Source: Flavobacteriales bacterium
GTDB lineage: Bacteria; Bacteroidota; Bacteroidia; Flavobacteriales_F; PHOS-HE28
Reading direction: 5' to 3'
Length of the DNA: 64,000 nucleotides
NCBI GenBank assembly: GCA_016703105.1
Contig: JADJCS010000013.1
Coordinates: forward strand, 1 to 64,000
Both the position numbers and the translations under genes were made by a program. The notes beneath the pieces were generated by a model. That model had not been told where the DNA came from. It ran no database searches and saw only the letters and a program-made list of their open reading frames with translations. Shown in pieces: positions 1-9,246 of the stretch (within the stretch, counting starts at the first letter, position 1; every line of letters starts with the position of its first letter).

Positions 1-1803
1 TGAACTGCATTTGTACCGGTCAGTTGATCGATTGCATAGGCGTTCCAAACGGCACAACGCTCCCTGGAACAGGTTGCGATGACGGGAACGCGTGTACGAG
101 CGGCGACTTTTACGATACCAACTGCGCCTGTGTAGGCACCCTGATCACCTGCGATGATGGCGATCCCTGCACCATCGATTCCTGTGATCCGTTGCTCGGC
201 TGCCAGTTCACCCCGGCACCCGATGCCGACGGCGACGGCCTCTGCGATGCCATCGACAACTGCCCCACCGTCTTCGGCCAGGTCGGTTCACCTTGCGATG
301 ACAACAGCGCTTGCACCACCGGCGATACACTGGACAGCAACTGCAACTGCGTGGGCACACCGATCACCTGCGATGACGGTGATCCCTGCACCATCGATTC
401 CTGCGATCCGGTGCTCGGCTGCCAGTTCATCCCGGCACCCGATGCCGATGGCGACGGCATCTGCGATGCCACCGACAACTGCCCCACCGTCTTCGGCCAG
501 GATCGGTTCGCCTTGCGATGACAACAGCGCCTGCACCAACGGCGATATGCTGGATGCCAACTGCATCTGCACCGGCACTCCGATCACCCATGATGCGGCC
601 TTCGCCTATTCCAATATCGCATACTGCACCAACAGCTCAGATCCGATACCCTGGATCGCGGAATTGGGCGGCGTGTTCTCCGTCGATCCGATCGGTTTGG
701 CGATCGACACATTGACCGGAGAGATCGATCTGGACATGAGCACACCCAATTCGTACTACGTGAGCTATACGGTGGGTGGCACTTGCCCTTACAGCTCCAC
801 CCAGCAAGTCGCCATCAGCGCGCCACCAAACGCGAGTTGGATCCATCCAGGACCTATTTGCGTCACGCAGGGGCCGCAGGACCTCAACCTGCTGGTAACT
901 GGAGATGCTGGAGGTGTGTGGCAGGGTGACGGCATGATGGGATCGGTCTTCGATCCTACCGTCGGCCTGGGCACCTATGAACTGACCTATACCGTGATCT
1001 TGGGCGCATGCACCGCAAGCGTTTCACAGACCGTACTGGTGAACCCGGGCCCCTATGCCGAAGCGGGGCCGGACACCGCCGTATGCGGCCTTGCGGCACA
1101 AGTACATGCCGTCCTTCTGCAAGCAGGAGGGGTTTGGAGCGGTCCGCCCTCCCTGGCTATTTCGAACCCCAGTGATCCGAGCGCATGGGTGACCGCTCCG
1201 ATCCCGGGAACCTACACGCTGCTGTGGACCGTGGGGACCGCACCTTGCATCGCTACAGATTCCATACACATCACCTTCCACGATCCGAACGAACCGATTT
1301 GGGTGAGCGCCGGGGATGACCAGTACCTCGCTGTGTTCACAGCCACGCAATTGCATGGGCAAGGATCCGACGGCGCCACCTTCCTATGGACGGTGATCAC
1401 CGGCACTGGTTCCCCCACCGATCCGAGTGATGTCGCTTCCGATATCACCGGCCTTTCGATGGGCGAGAACACCTTGGTGCTCACCGCCAGCATCGACGGT
1501 TGTGGCTTCACAACGGATACGGTGACGATCACCGTGCAGGACCTCTTCATTCCCCAAGGGTTCTCACCCAACGGCGATGGCGTGAACGATCGCTTCGAGA
1601 TCACGGGGATCGAGGCCTATCCTGGTAGCGATCTGAAGGTCTTCGATCGATGGGGTCGCCCTGTGATGGCCCAGAAGGACTACGACAATAGCTGGGACGG
1701 CCGTGCCAGGAACGGAGTTCCCTTGCTGGACGACACATACTTCTATGTCTTGAACCTATCGGAAGGTCTGACGTACAACGGCTACTTGATCATCAAACGG
1801 TGA
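1..1803 (+). CDS. T9SS type B secreted adhesin-like protein, 5' partial, frameshifted
   Basis: This is the 3' part of a large secreted surface protein; the frame is open from base 3, so the start lies outside the window. The N-terminal visible part is a Cys/Asp-rich repeat containing DADGDG..D..DNCP, which resembles a calcium-binding thrombospondin type 3 repeat. Ig-like/PKD-like stretches follow. The last ~85 residues (from about 1545) are a gliding-motility-associated type B C-terminal domain, with FSPNGDGVNDRFEI, KVFDRWG and the terminal YNGYLIIKR. Such domains direct export by T9SS and usually need a PorP/SprF partner, which follows 5 nt downstream. The reading frame shifts near base 502: compared with the preceding repeat there is one extra A after GGCCAGG. 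Without it, both parts join into one continuous protein. I treat this as a probable sequencing error. Confidence 0.85.
151..589 (+). repeat. Tandem 219-bp (73-residue) Cys/Asp-rich coding repeat
   Basis: Two consecutive units start near 151 and 370, and a related partial unit precedes them. The unit contains CDDGDPCTIDSCDP, then DADGDG.CDA.DNCPTVFGQ, then SPCDDNSACT. The DNA copies are nearly identical, which exposes the one-base insertion at 502. The DxDxDG pattern matches thrombospondin type 3 calcium-binding repeats. Confidence 0.85.
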
Positions 1804-1808
1804 GGTGT

Positions 1809-2723
1809 ATGCGCTACGTTCTCTCTTGTTCGAGCGCGATCCTCGCACTGGTCGCGCACGGCCAGCATACCCCGCTCACCAGCCAGTACCTTTTCAATGG
1901 GTTGTTGATCAATCCGGCATACGCTGGCAGCCGGGATGCCTTCGCCGTGAACCTGACCTACCGCCACCAATGGGTGGGCATGGAAGGTGCGCCCGTTACC
2001 CAGGTGCTGAGCGTCCACTCCCCCGTGAAAGGAAGGAAGATGGGCCTGGGGTTGACGCTCTATTCCGACAAGATCGGCGTCAGTCGCGAGACCGGCCTCA
2101 TGGCCAACTACGCCTATCGCATCAAGTTCCGCAAAGGACGTCTATCCTTCGGACTGGGCGGCGGTGCGGTCATGGCCCAGGCAAGGTGGAGCGAAGTGTC
2201 CCTACAAGAGCAGCAGGACCAAGTGTTCGCCGCGGATATGCGCGCCTCGTTCCGACCCAATTTCAGCGGTGGCGCCTTCTACTACAAGCGGAGCTTCTTC
2301 GTCGGTGTATCGGTTCCCTTTCTCATGGGTCGTCGTTCCAGTTCCAACGGCATTGGCTGGGTCTCCACGATGGATCTCAAACAACTGCAACCGATGCTAA
2401 CGGGTGGCTATGTATGGAAGGTGAGCGATCATTTCAAGCTGAAGCCATCCACCTTGATCCGCTACCAAGCGTCCTCGAGCCTCCAGGCGGACCTTAATAT
2501 GAACGTCTTCTTCCGGGAACGCTTCACCGCAGGCCTCTCCTACCGGACCCAGGATGCTTTGGTCGGTATGTTCGAGGTGCTGCCCACCCCCCAATGGCGG
2601 TTCGGGTACAGCTACGATCTGGGCTTGTCTGCCATAACTCCCTACCACGGTGGTTCCCACGAAATAATGGTGCAATACGAACTCGGATACCGGATCCGCG
2701 TAAAAGACCCCCGCTATTTCTGA
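1809..2723 (+). CDS. PorP/SprF family type IX secretion outer-membrane protein
   Basis: About 304 residues. The start is the ATG at 1809, which gives a clean signal peptide (MRYVLSCSSAILALVAHGQ); an in-frame GTG lies 9 nt upstream but is less likely. The mature protein opens with the family signature HTPLTSQYLFNGLLINPAYAGSR, seen here in pieces, and shows alternating hydrophobic/aromatic beta-barrel patterning ending in LGYRIRVKDPRYF. PorP/SprF proteins sit in the outer membrane and are needed for secretion or anchoring of type B substrates such as SprB. The gene begins 5 nt after the type B protein and its stop overlaps the next start (TGATG), so the three form one operon-like module. The specific partner is inferred from adjacency. 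Confidence 0.93.
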   Translation: MRYVLSCSSAILALVAHGQHTPLTSQYLFNGLLINPAYAGSRDAFAVNLTYRHQWVGMEGAPVTQVLSVHSPVKGRKMGLGLTLYSDKIGVSRETGLMANYAYRIKFRKGRLSFGLGGGAVMAQARWSEVSLQEQQDQVFAADMRASFRPNFSGGAFYYKRSFFVGVSVPFLMGRRSSSNGIGWVSTMDLKQLQPMLTGGYVWKVSDHFKLKPSTLIRYQASSSLQADLNMNVFFRERFTAGLSYRTQDALVGMFEVLPTPQWRFGYSYDLGLSAITPYHGGSHEIMVQYELGYRIRVKDPRYF

Positions 2724-4927
2724 TGCTCCGTTCGATCCCCATAGTCCTCCTGTCCTTTCTGGTCATGCCGGGATCCGCGCAAGTGACCTATGAAGTGCGT
2801 CCTGCGGGTATACGCCCCGCTGGAGAGGACTACGCGCCCTCTCTGATGGACAGCACACTGGTGTTCTGCTCCCTCCGCTTCGCCGACCAAGTGGTCCGCG
2901 TAGAACAGGCCGATACCGAGAAACCGCTCAGCGATCTGTATTCGGTACCCTACGCTTCCGCCGCCACCGTACCGGCCGTTCCATTGGGCGCGCTCAACAC
3001 GGTACTGAACGATGGCCCCGCCACTTTCGCCGCCGATGGTACCATCTGCTTCACCAGCAACACCGATGCCCCTGGGTCCATGAGCAAGATCCGTCGTGGC
3101 ACGGGAGGCATCGGACTCTTCTTCGCCGCGCGTGCGATGGACCCGACCACCGGCCAGGTGCTGGCCTGGACGCAAGCGCGCCCGTTCGAGTACAATTCAC
3201 CCGAACATCGTCTCGTTCACCCGAGCCTTTCCGCCGATGGCCACTGGCTGTACTTCGCCTCGGATCTCCCCGGAGGGCAGGGTGGTATGGACCTCTATCG
3301 GTCAGAGCGGGAAGGGACCGGCTGGGGCCTTCCGGAGAACCTCGGCCCTTCTGTGAACAGCGAAGCCAATGATCTTTTCCCCTTCATCCACCAGAACGGT
3401 TCCCTCTACTTCACGAGCGATCGCGAAGGCGGCCCTGGTAGATTGGACATCTACCGCACAGAACCAAAGGGGACCCGTTGGATGCGCCCTGAAGCCCTGC
3501 CCGAACCGATGAACTCGGCCGCCAATGATCTGGGGTACACCAGTTTCGCGACCGACGTCTCCGGGGCCTTCAGCAGCGATCGCCTGGGGGCGGACGAAGT
3601 GTTCCTCTTCTCGCGCACGATACCTCGCTTCGTGGACTGCCAGACCCAGATCCTCAACAACTATTGCTACCAGTTCAAAGAACCGATGGACCCCTCGATC
3701 GGGAGCTTGCCCCTGCGCTACGAATGGGACCTCGGTGATGGTACACGCGTGCGCGGCGAAAACGCCGAACACTGCTATGCACGGCCAGGCCGGTACGTGG
3801 TCGAACGCGACCTGGTGGATACACTGACGAACACCGTGTTCTTCACCGCTGCTACGCACACCCTGGTGATCGAAGAGACCCAACAGCCGTACGTCACCTC
3901 GCCCGATTCAGCGCGCACCGATCGCCCTGTGGCCATGGACGCCCTCCACTCCTACCTGCCACAATGGACCGTAGAGGATATTCGTTGGCGGATGCCGGAT
4001 GGTGAAGAACTCCGCGGTGCATCGGTGAAACACCGACTTGGTACCGCTGGCACGCTGGACGTGCTGCTCGACGTGATGGGCACCGACCGCATCAGCGGCG
4101 AACTGAAGAGCCATTGCGTAGCGCGCACGATCCAAGTGATCGATCGCTTCAAGGACAGCGAGGATGTCCCGGTATACGCCAGCTATCAGGATGCTTCTGG
4201 CGTGACCCGCGAATTCGCCTACCAGGCCCTTCCCTTCGATCAGTTCCAATTGACCGTGAAGGAGGGGGAGGATGTGCGCTTCTCCATCGAATTGTTCGCC
4301 AGCAAGGAGCGGATCTCTTTGGAGGATCCCCGCTTCATCGAGATCCGCAAGCACTATCCGGTGATCGAGCGTTTCGATCCCGAGCGCGGGGAATACACGT
4401 ATTCCGTGGGCGAGGCAAAGTCATTGGGAGAGATGTACGACATCTACAAGAAAGTGAAGGAACTCCGCTTCCTGGACGCCGAGGTGCTCGCGCTCGACGT
4501 GGACAAGGTGGTGGACCTGAGCATGCTCTCGAAGTTGGCCGTCGAAGAGTTGGACAACACCGTGGTGCGCACTTCCACTGTGTACTTCGCCACGAACCGG
4601 TCCAGCCTCGACCCGCGCTTCATACCTTCCCTCAGCAAGATCACCGACCTGTTGCGCGAACATGACCGCCTCACGCTCGTGATCGAGGCGCATACGGACG
4701 ACAAGGGCACTGAACAGTACAACCGCGAACTCAGCGACCGCCGCGCCCAGGCGCTTGTGGACCACTTCATCGCCCAAGGTGTCGATGCCACCAGGCTCAC
4801 GCCGATAGGCCATGGCGAAGCGCAGCCCATCGCCGCGAACACCCAGGAGAAGGGCCGGGCCAAGAACCGCCGTGTGGAGTTCCGCCTGAACGTTCCCAAG
4901 GAGGACCAGGCGCGCATGACGCGCTGA
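2723..4927 (+). CDS. PD40 / PKD / OmpA-like peptidoglycan-linking protein of a T9SS surface module
   Basis: About 734 residues. The ATG at 2723 overlaps the PorP stop and opens a signal peptide (MLRSIPIVLLSFLVMPGSAQ); frames open further upstream would lie inside PorP. Domains in order: a PD40 WD40-like propeller region (about 30-310) with the motifs LYFASDLPGGQGGMDLY and LYFTSDREGGPGRLDIY; a PKD-like domain (about 325-375) with YEWDLGDG; and a C-terminal OmpA-like domain (about 610-720) with VYFATN, EAHTDDKG..YN..LS..RA and KNRRVEF. OmpA-like domains bind peptidoglycan. This layout resembles PorE-type proteins that tie PorP complexes to the cell wall, and the position directly after a porP/sprF gene agrees. 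Confidence 0.9.
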   Translation: MLRSIPIVLLSFLVMPGSAQVTYEVRPAGIRPAGEDYAPSLMDSTLVFCSLRFADQVVRVEQADTEKPLSDLYSVPYASAATVPAVPLGALNTVLNDGPATFAADGTICFTSNTDAPGSMSKIRRGTGGIGLFFAARAMDPTTGQVLAWTQARPFEYNSPEHRLVHPSLSADGHWLYFASDLPGGQGGMDLYRSEREGTGWGLPENLGPSVNSEANDLFPFIHQNGSLYFTSDREGGPGRLDIYRTEPKGTRWMRPEALPEPMNSAANDLGYTSFATDVSGAFSSDRLGADEVFLFSRTIPRFVDCQTQILNNYCYQFKEPMDPSIGSLPLRYEWDLGDGTRVRGENAEHCYARPGRYVVERDLVDTLTNTVFFTAATHTLVIEETQQPYVTSPDSARTDRPVAMDALHSYLPQWTVEDIRWRMPDGEELRGASVKHRLGTAGTLDVLLDVMGTDRISGELKSHCVARTIQVIDRFKDSEDVPVYASYQDASGVTREFAYQALPFDQFQLTVKEGEDVRFSIELFASKERISLEDPRFIEIRKHYPVIERFDPERGEYTYSVGEAKSLGEMYDIYKKVKELRFLDAEVLALDVDKVVDLSMLSKLAVEELDNTVVRTSTVYFATNRSSLDPRFIPSLSKITDLLREHDRLTLVIEAHTDDKGTEQYNRELSDRRAQALVDHFIAQGVDATRLTPIGHGEAQPIAANTQEKGRAKNRRVEFRLNVPKEDQARMTR

Positions 4928-5034
4928 TCACCGCCTCTGCTCCATCCGGGGCGGCCGTATCGATCACCACGCTGCGCGTTAGCGGAGACGCACCGCAAGC
5001 AACATCCATCCCCGCCCTCGCGTCCTGCTATCGC

Positions 5035-5042
5035 TACTTTCG
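5035..5042 (+). promoter_or_regulatory. Putative Bacteroidota -7 box (TACTTTCG)
   Basis: TACTTTCG matches TAnnTTTG at 7 of 8 positions and lies 5 nt before the ATG at 5048, at the end of the ~120 bp gap between the two surface modules. No convincing -33 TTG was identified. If used, it would give a very short or absent leader. Confidence 0.4.
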
Positions 5043-5047
5043 TCGCG

Positions 5048-8000
5048 ATGATCGTTCACACCCGGGGCCTGCGTTCCACCTTGCTGCTCGGCGGCATGTT
5101 GCTGGTGCTCGGGGTCCGCTCCCAAGCTTCCGCACGCTTCGTGGAGAACAAGGGGCAATGGCCCGGGCAAGTGCGCTACATGGCGGAAGTGAGGGGCGCC
5201 GCGGTGTGGTGCGAAGGCGATGGACTGCTCGTGGACCGGTACGATGCGACAGAGGTCCATCAAGCGCATGCCCATGCTCGACCCGTTGGTGCTGGGCGCC
5301 CGGTTATCCGGCACCACGCCATGCGCCTTCGCTTCTTGGGCGCTTCGGTAAATGGTCCTGTTCACGGTGCGCAACGGCTGATCGGCACGCACAATTACTT
5401 CCTCGGGTCGGACCCCACCAAGTGGGGAAGCAACGCGCACGCTTTCGGTATTGTGGAATGGAGCGAGGTAGCGCCCGGTGTGCGACTGCGGCTAACAACC
5501 ACGGCAAACGGACTTAAGTATGACCTGCACCTTGCCCCTGGAGCGGATCCTGGCGCGATCCTTTTGCGCTACGAAGGAGTGGATCGGATCTCCTTGCGCG
5601 ATGATCACCTCTTGTTGGAAACCTCTTTGGGGCCGGTGGTGGAGCGGATCCCGCTGGCTTATCAGGAACGGAACGGAAAGCGCGTGCCCGTTGCATGTAC
5701 ATACACATTGACCAATGGCGTGATCGGCTTCCGCCTCGGTCGTTTCGACCCCGCTATAGAACTGGTGATCGATCCCACGCTCGAGTTCAGTACGTACTCC
5801 GGTTCGACCACGGACAACTTTGGATACACAGCCAGTTTCGACGAGCAGGGCTTCCTCTACAGCGGCAGCTCCTCCTTTGGATCAGGTTACCCCACCAGCT
5901 ATCGGAGCCTACCAGGAAACCTGGAACGGTGGCGACGGGCAAGGCAACATCCCAGGAACGGATATAGCCATCTCCAAGTACGACACGACCGGCACCTTCA
6001 TGCTGTGGAGCACCATGTTGGGCGGGCAAGGCGATGACCTTCCACATAGCTTGATCGTGAACGCCAACAACGAGGTCTACGTCCTGGGCACCACGGGATC
6101 CCCTGATTTCCCGGTCACCGCAGGGGCGTTCGATGGCACCTTCGGCGGTGGCCAGCCCTACACCCCTCAGGGATCGGCGTGAGCTATCCCAGCGGAAGTG
6201 ATATGATCGTGGCCAAGCTCAGCAATGATGGTACCGAGCTGTTGTCGAGCACCTTTTTAGGGGTTCTCAGAACGATGGGCACAACAGTGCCCCAGCATTG
6301 AAGTTCAACTATGCCGATGAGATGCGGGGGGAGATCCTCCTGGACGCCAACGACCAGGTGTTCGTGCTGAGCTGCACCAGGTCCACGGATTTTCCGATGA
6401 GCCCGGGCGCGCCGCAAGCAGCGTTCGCCGGAGGCACACACGATGGCGTATTGGTGAAACTGAACGCATCCCTGACCTCCCTGGTCTGGAGCACCTCCGG
6501 CTCGCCCACCATCAGTCCGACGGCCTTCCTAGTGGACTATTGCGACAAGATCTATGTGAGCGGCTGGGGCAGTAACCTGGGTCCGAATTACGGTCCACCG
6601 CTCACCACCAACGGCCTGGCCCATCACATCGGACGCGTTCCAGGCCACCACCGATGGGCACGATTTCTATCTCGCGGTTTTCGAAGTCGACATGAGCGCC
6701 CTCTCCTACGCTACCTTTTTCGGTGGCAGCATCAGCCATGAGCATGTGGATGGCGGCACGTCACGCTTCGATCGACGCGGGCGGGTCTACCAAAGTGTTT
6801 GCGCTGGCTGCGGATCGAACTCGGATTTCCCTATCGAACCGAACCCCGGTGCGGTGAGCGCGACGAACAACAGCCCCAATTGCAACAACGCGGTCTTCAA
6901 GTTCGATTTCGACGCACCCCTTGTGGTGGCCGCTGCCGACGCACCGGACACGGTCTGCGCGGATGCCCCGGTACAGTTCTCGAACTACAGCAATGGTGTC
7001 TCCTACCTCTGGGAATTCGGCGACGGGGACTCCTCGACCTTGACCGCACCACAGCATACGTATCAAAGCACCGGGAATTTCATTGTTACGCTCACGGCGT
7101 TCGATCCCGCCTCGTGCAACGGAGAAGACCAGATCTCTTTCACCGTGACGGTGCTCGGCGCCGCGCCCGCGCTGGAAGCCATGAACGATACGCTCTACTG
7201 CGGCCCCCTCGCCAGCTTCACCCTCACCGCTTCGGGGACCGGCGATGTCAACGCATGGCAATGGTCCAGCAATGCCGCCTTCAGTGACATGCTGAACAGC
7301 TCCCCGAGCGACAGCACGGCTTTGATCCAACCGGCAGTGAGCGGTACGTGGTACGTGCAGGGCAGCACGAGTGGCTGCGCGAGCATTGATAGTGCAGTGG
7401 TCGAAGTCTCGCTGGCGAACATCGCGATCAGTCCCGATCAGGAGATATGCGCGGATGAGACCGCGCAATTGCAACTGAGCGGTGTGGATCCCGGAAGCAC
7501 GATCGTATGGACCCCCTCTTCGGAGGTGATCGCCGGGCAAGGCACCGCGATCGCCACCGTGGGACCCGACGAAACACTCGTTTTCCAGGCGGATGTGACC
7601 ACTCCCGCAGGTTGCACTTGGACCGGTACCAGCACCGTGTTCGTATCCCTCGTGAACGGCAGTGAAGTGACAGTAACCGTGGATCAGCCGATCGTGGTGG
7701 CAGGGACCACCGTGCAACTGCTGGCCCAGCCTTCAACAGGTGTGACCTATTCCTGGCTCCCTGCCGATGGGGTGAGCGATCCGAACATCGCCAACCCGAC
7801 CGCCGTGGTGAACGTGACCACCTGGTTCGTGGCTACCGTGAGCGATGGCATCTGCACCAAGATCGATTCGGTGCTGGTAACCGTGTACGAACTGAACTGC
7901 AGCGATCCGGATATCTATGTGCCCAACGCGTTCAGCCCGAACGCGGACGGCAGCAATGAGGTGCTCTTCGTGCGCGGACGCTTCATCACCGAGATGGACT

Positions 8001-8179
8001 TCAAGGTCTTCGACCGATGGGGCGAACTGGTGTTCCAGAGCGGTGATCCCGCGATCGGATGGGACGGCACCTACAACGGCAAGCCGGTGGATCCGGCGGT
8101 GTTCGTGTGGCACCTGCGTGTGGTGTGCGCGGACGGGCAGACCTACTTCAACAAGGGTAACGTGACGGTACTTCCGTGA
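5048..8179 (+). pseudogene. T9SS type B secreted protein with DUF7948, SBBP and PKD regions; four frameshifts in this sequence
   Basis: A single gene of about 1040 codons, read in successive frames. It starts with a signal peptide and a DUF7948-type N-terminus (RFVENKGQWPGQVRYMAE). SBBP-like repeats follow (STYSGS..DNFGY, STMLGGQGDD, YATFFGG), then a PKD domain (YLWEFGDGDSS), further Ig-like segments, and a type B T9SS tail (YVPNAFSPNADGSNEV, KVFDRWGELVF). Single-base shifts occur near 5896 (+1), 6171 (-1, G run), 6260 (-1, GGGG) and 6619 (+1). Correcting each restores continuous homology-like sequence. All four are one-base and two lie in G runs, so sequencing error is more likely than real decay; on the sequence as given it is broken. 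It is the substrate-like member of the second module, with porP and an OmpA-type gene downstream. Confidence 0.8.
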
Positions 8180-9243
8180 TGCGAGAGCCACAAGCTGCAA
8201 GCCACAAGCCACGAGCTTTTGCTCACGTGGCCCGGCTTGCGGCTTGCAGCTTGTGGCTTGTGGCTACGATGCTGGCCCCGCGCGTGCTCGCGCAGGACAT
8301 CCACTTCTCCCAGTTCTTCCACACGCCATTGGCCTCCTCCCCCGGGAACATCGGGGCGTTCGATGGGGACTACCGCGTACATGGCATTTTCCGCCAGCAG
8401 TGGCGCGCCGTTACGGAGCCTTACCGCACCTTCGGCCTCGGTGGTGATGCGGCGAACGCGTTCGGCAAGAAGGGTCTTGGTGTGGGTGCCTGGCTCTTCA
8501 ATGACAAGGCCGGTGATTCGCGGATGAACACCTTTCACTTCAGCCTGGGTGGTAGCTACACCCTCACCCCCGGTGGAACGGAAGAGCATGCCGTTACGCT
8601 CGGTGCACAAGTGGGCCTCACGTCCATCAGCATCACTACGGACGACCTCCGCTTCGATGCCCAGTACAATGGGTTCTACTACGATCCGAACCTGGCCACC
8701 GGCGAATCCTTCGCGCGCGGCTCCCTCGTGCATCCTGATGTACATGCCGGTGCGGTGTATCGGTTCCGCCCCGCGCATCGTCAATTGATCCAAGTTGGTC
8801 TGGGCTTCTTCAACTTGACACGTCCGAAGATCGGCTTCCTGAACAGCCCCGCCGTGCCGCTCGACATGCGCACGACCTTCCAATTGCTCACGCAGTTCCC
8901 GGTAAGCGAGCGCGTCGATGTGCTGCCCATGATCCAATACATGGCCCAGGGCCGCTTCAAAGAATTCGATCTCGGTGCCACCGTGCGCTATGTGCTTGTG
9001 GACCGCTATACCACCGTGCGGGCCGTGCGGTTGGGCGGCTACTACCGCGCTTCGGACGCGGGGTACGTTTACGCCGGTGTGGAATACGACGATTGGACGG
9101 CCGGGATCAGCTACGATGTGAACGTGAGCGATCTGGTGCCCGCCAGCCGCAACCGGGGGGGGATCGAGATCAGTGTTACGCGCGTGTTCCGCAAGCAGCC
9201 AATCGTACCCGCACGGTTCAAAGCCTGCCCGCATCAGCTCTGA
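8179..9243 (+). CDS. PorP/SprF family type IX secretion outer-membrane protein (second copy)
   Basis: About 354 residues. The ATG at 8179 overlaps the previous stop (TGATG); a GTG lies one codon upstream. The mature part begins QDIHFSQFFHTPLASSPGNIGAFDG, the standard PorP/SprF opening, and ends in VTRVFRKQPIVPARF, with beta-barrel patterning between. Its role would be outer-membrane assembly or anchoring of the adjacent type B protein. The oddity is the first ~35 codons: they are made of a heptanucleotide-repeat hairpin (8186-8265), and the hydrophobic core of the signal peptide (LAACSLWLVATMLAP) is encoded by its right arm. An alternative ATG at 8269 would drop most of the signal peptide, so I keep the longer form. 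Spacing to the next gene is 3 nt. Confidence 0.92.
   Translation: MREPQAASHKPRAFAHVARLAACSLWLVATMLAPRVLAQDIHFSQFFHTPLASSPGNIGAFDGDYRVHGIFRQQWRAVTEPYRTFGLGGDAANAFGKKGLGVGAWLFNDKAGDSRMNTFHFSLGGSYTLTPGGTEEHAVTLGAQVGLTSISITTDDLRFDAQYNGFYYDPNLATGESFARGSLVHPDVHAGAVYRFRPAHRQLIQVGLGFFNLTRPKIGFLNSPAVPLDMRTTFQLLTQFPVSERVDVLPMIQYMAQGRFKEFDLGATVRYVLVDRYTTVRAVRLGGYYRASDAGYVYAGVEYDDWTAGISYDVNVSDLVPASRNRGGIEISVTRVFRKQPIVPARFKACPHQL
8186..8265 (+). repeat. Heptanucleotide-repeat hairpin array B, inside the porP 5' end
   Basis: The left arm at 8186-8213 is four 7-mers (AGCCACA, AGCTGCA, AGCCACA, AGCCACG). The right arm at 8234-8261 is four complementary 7-mers (GGCTTGC, GGCTTGC, AGCTTGT, GGCTTGT). They are separated by ~20 nt and can pair into a long stem. 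Confidence 0.85.
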
Positions 9244-9246
9244 ACC

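Noticed and set aside
5048..8179. Programmed frameshifting in the T9SS gene
   Set aside because: There are four shifts in both directions, without a slippery heptamer plus structure at each. Errors in sequence explain them better.
8186..8265. Transcription terminator between the T9SS gene and porP
   Set aside because: The hairpin lies inside the porP reading frame, with no T tail, and the genes overlap.
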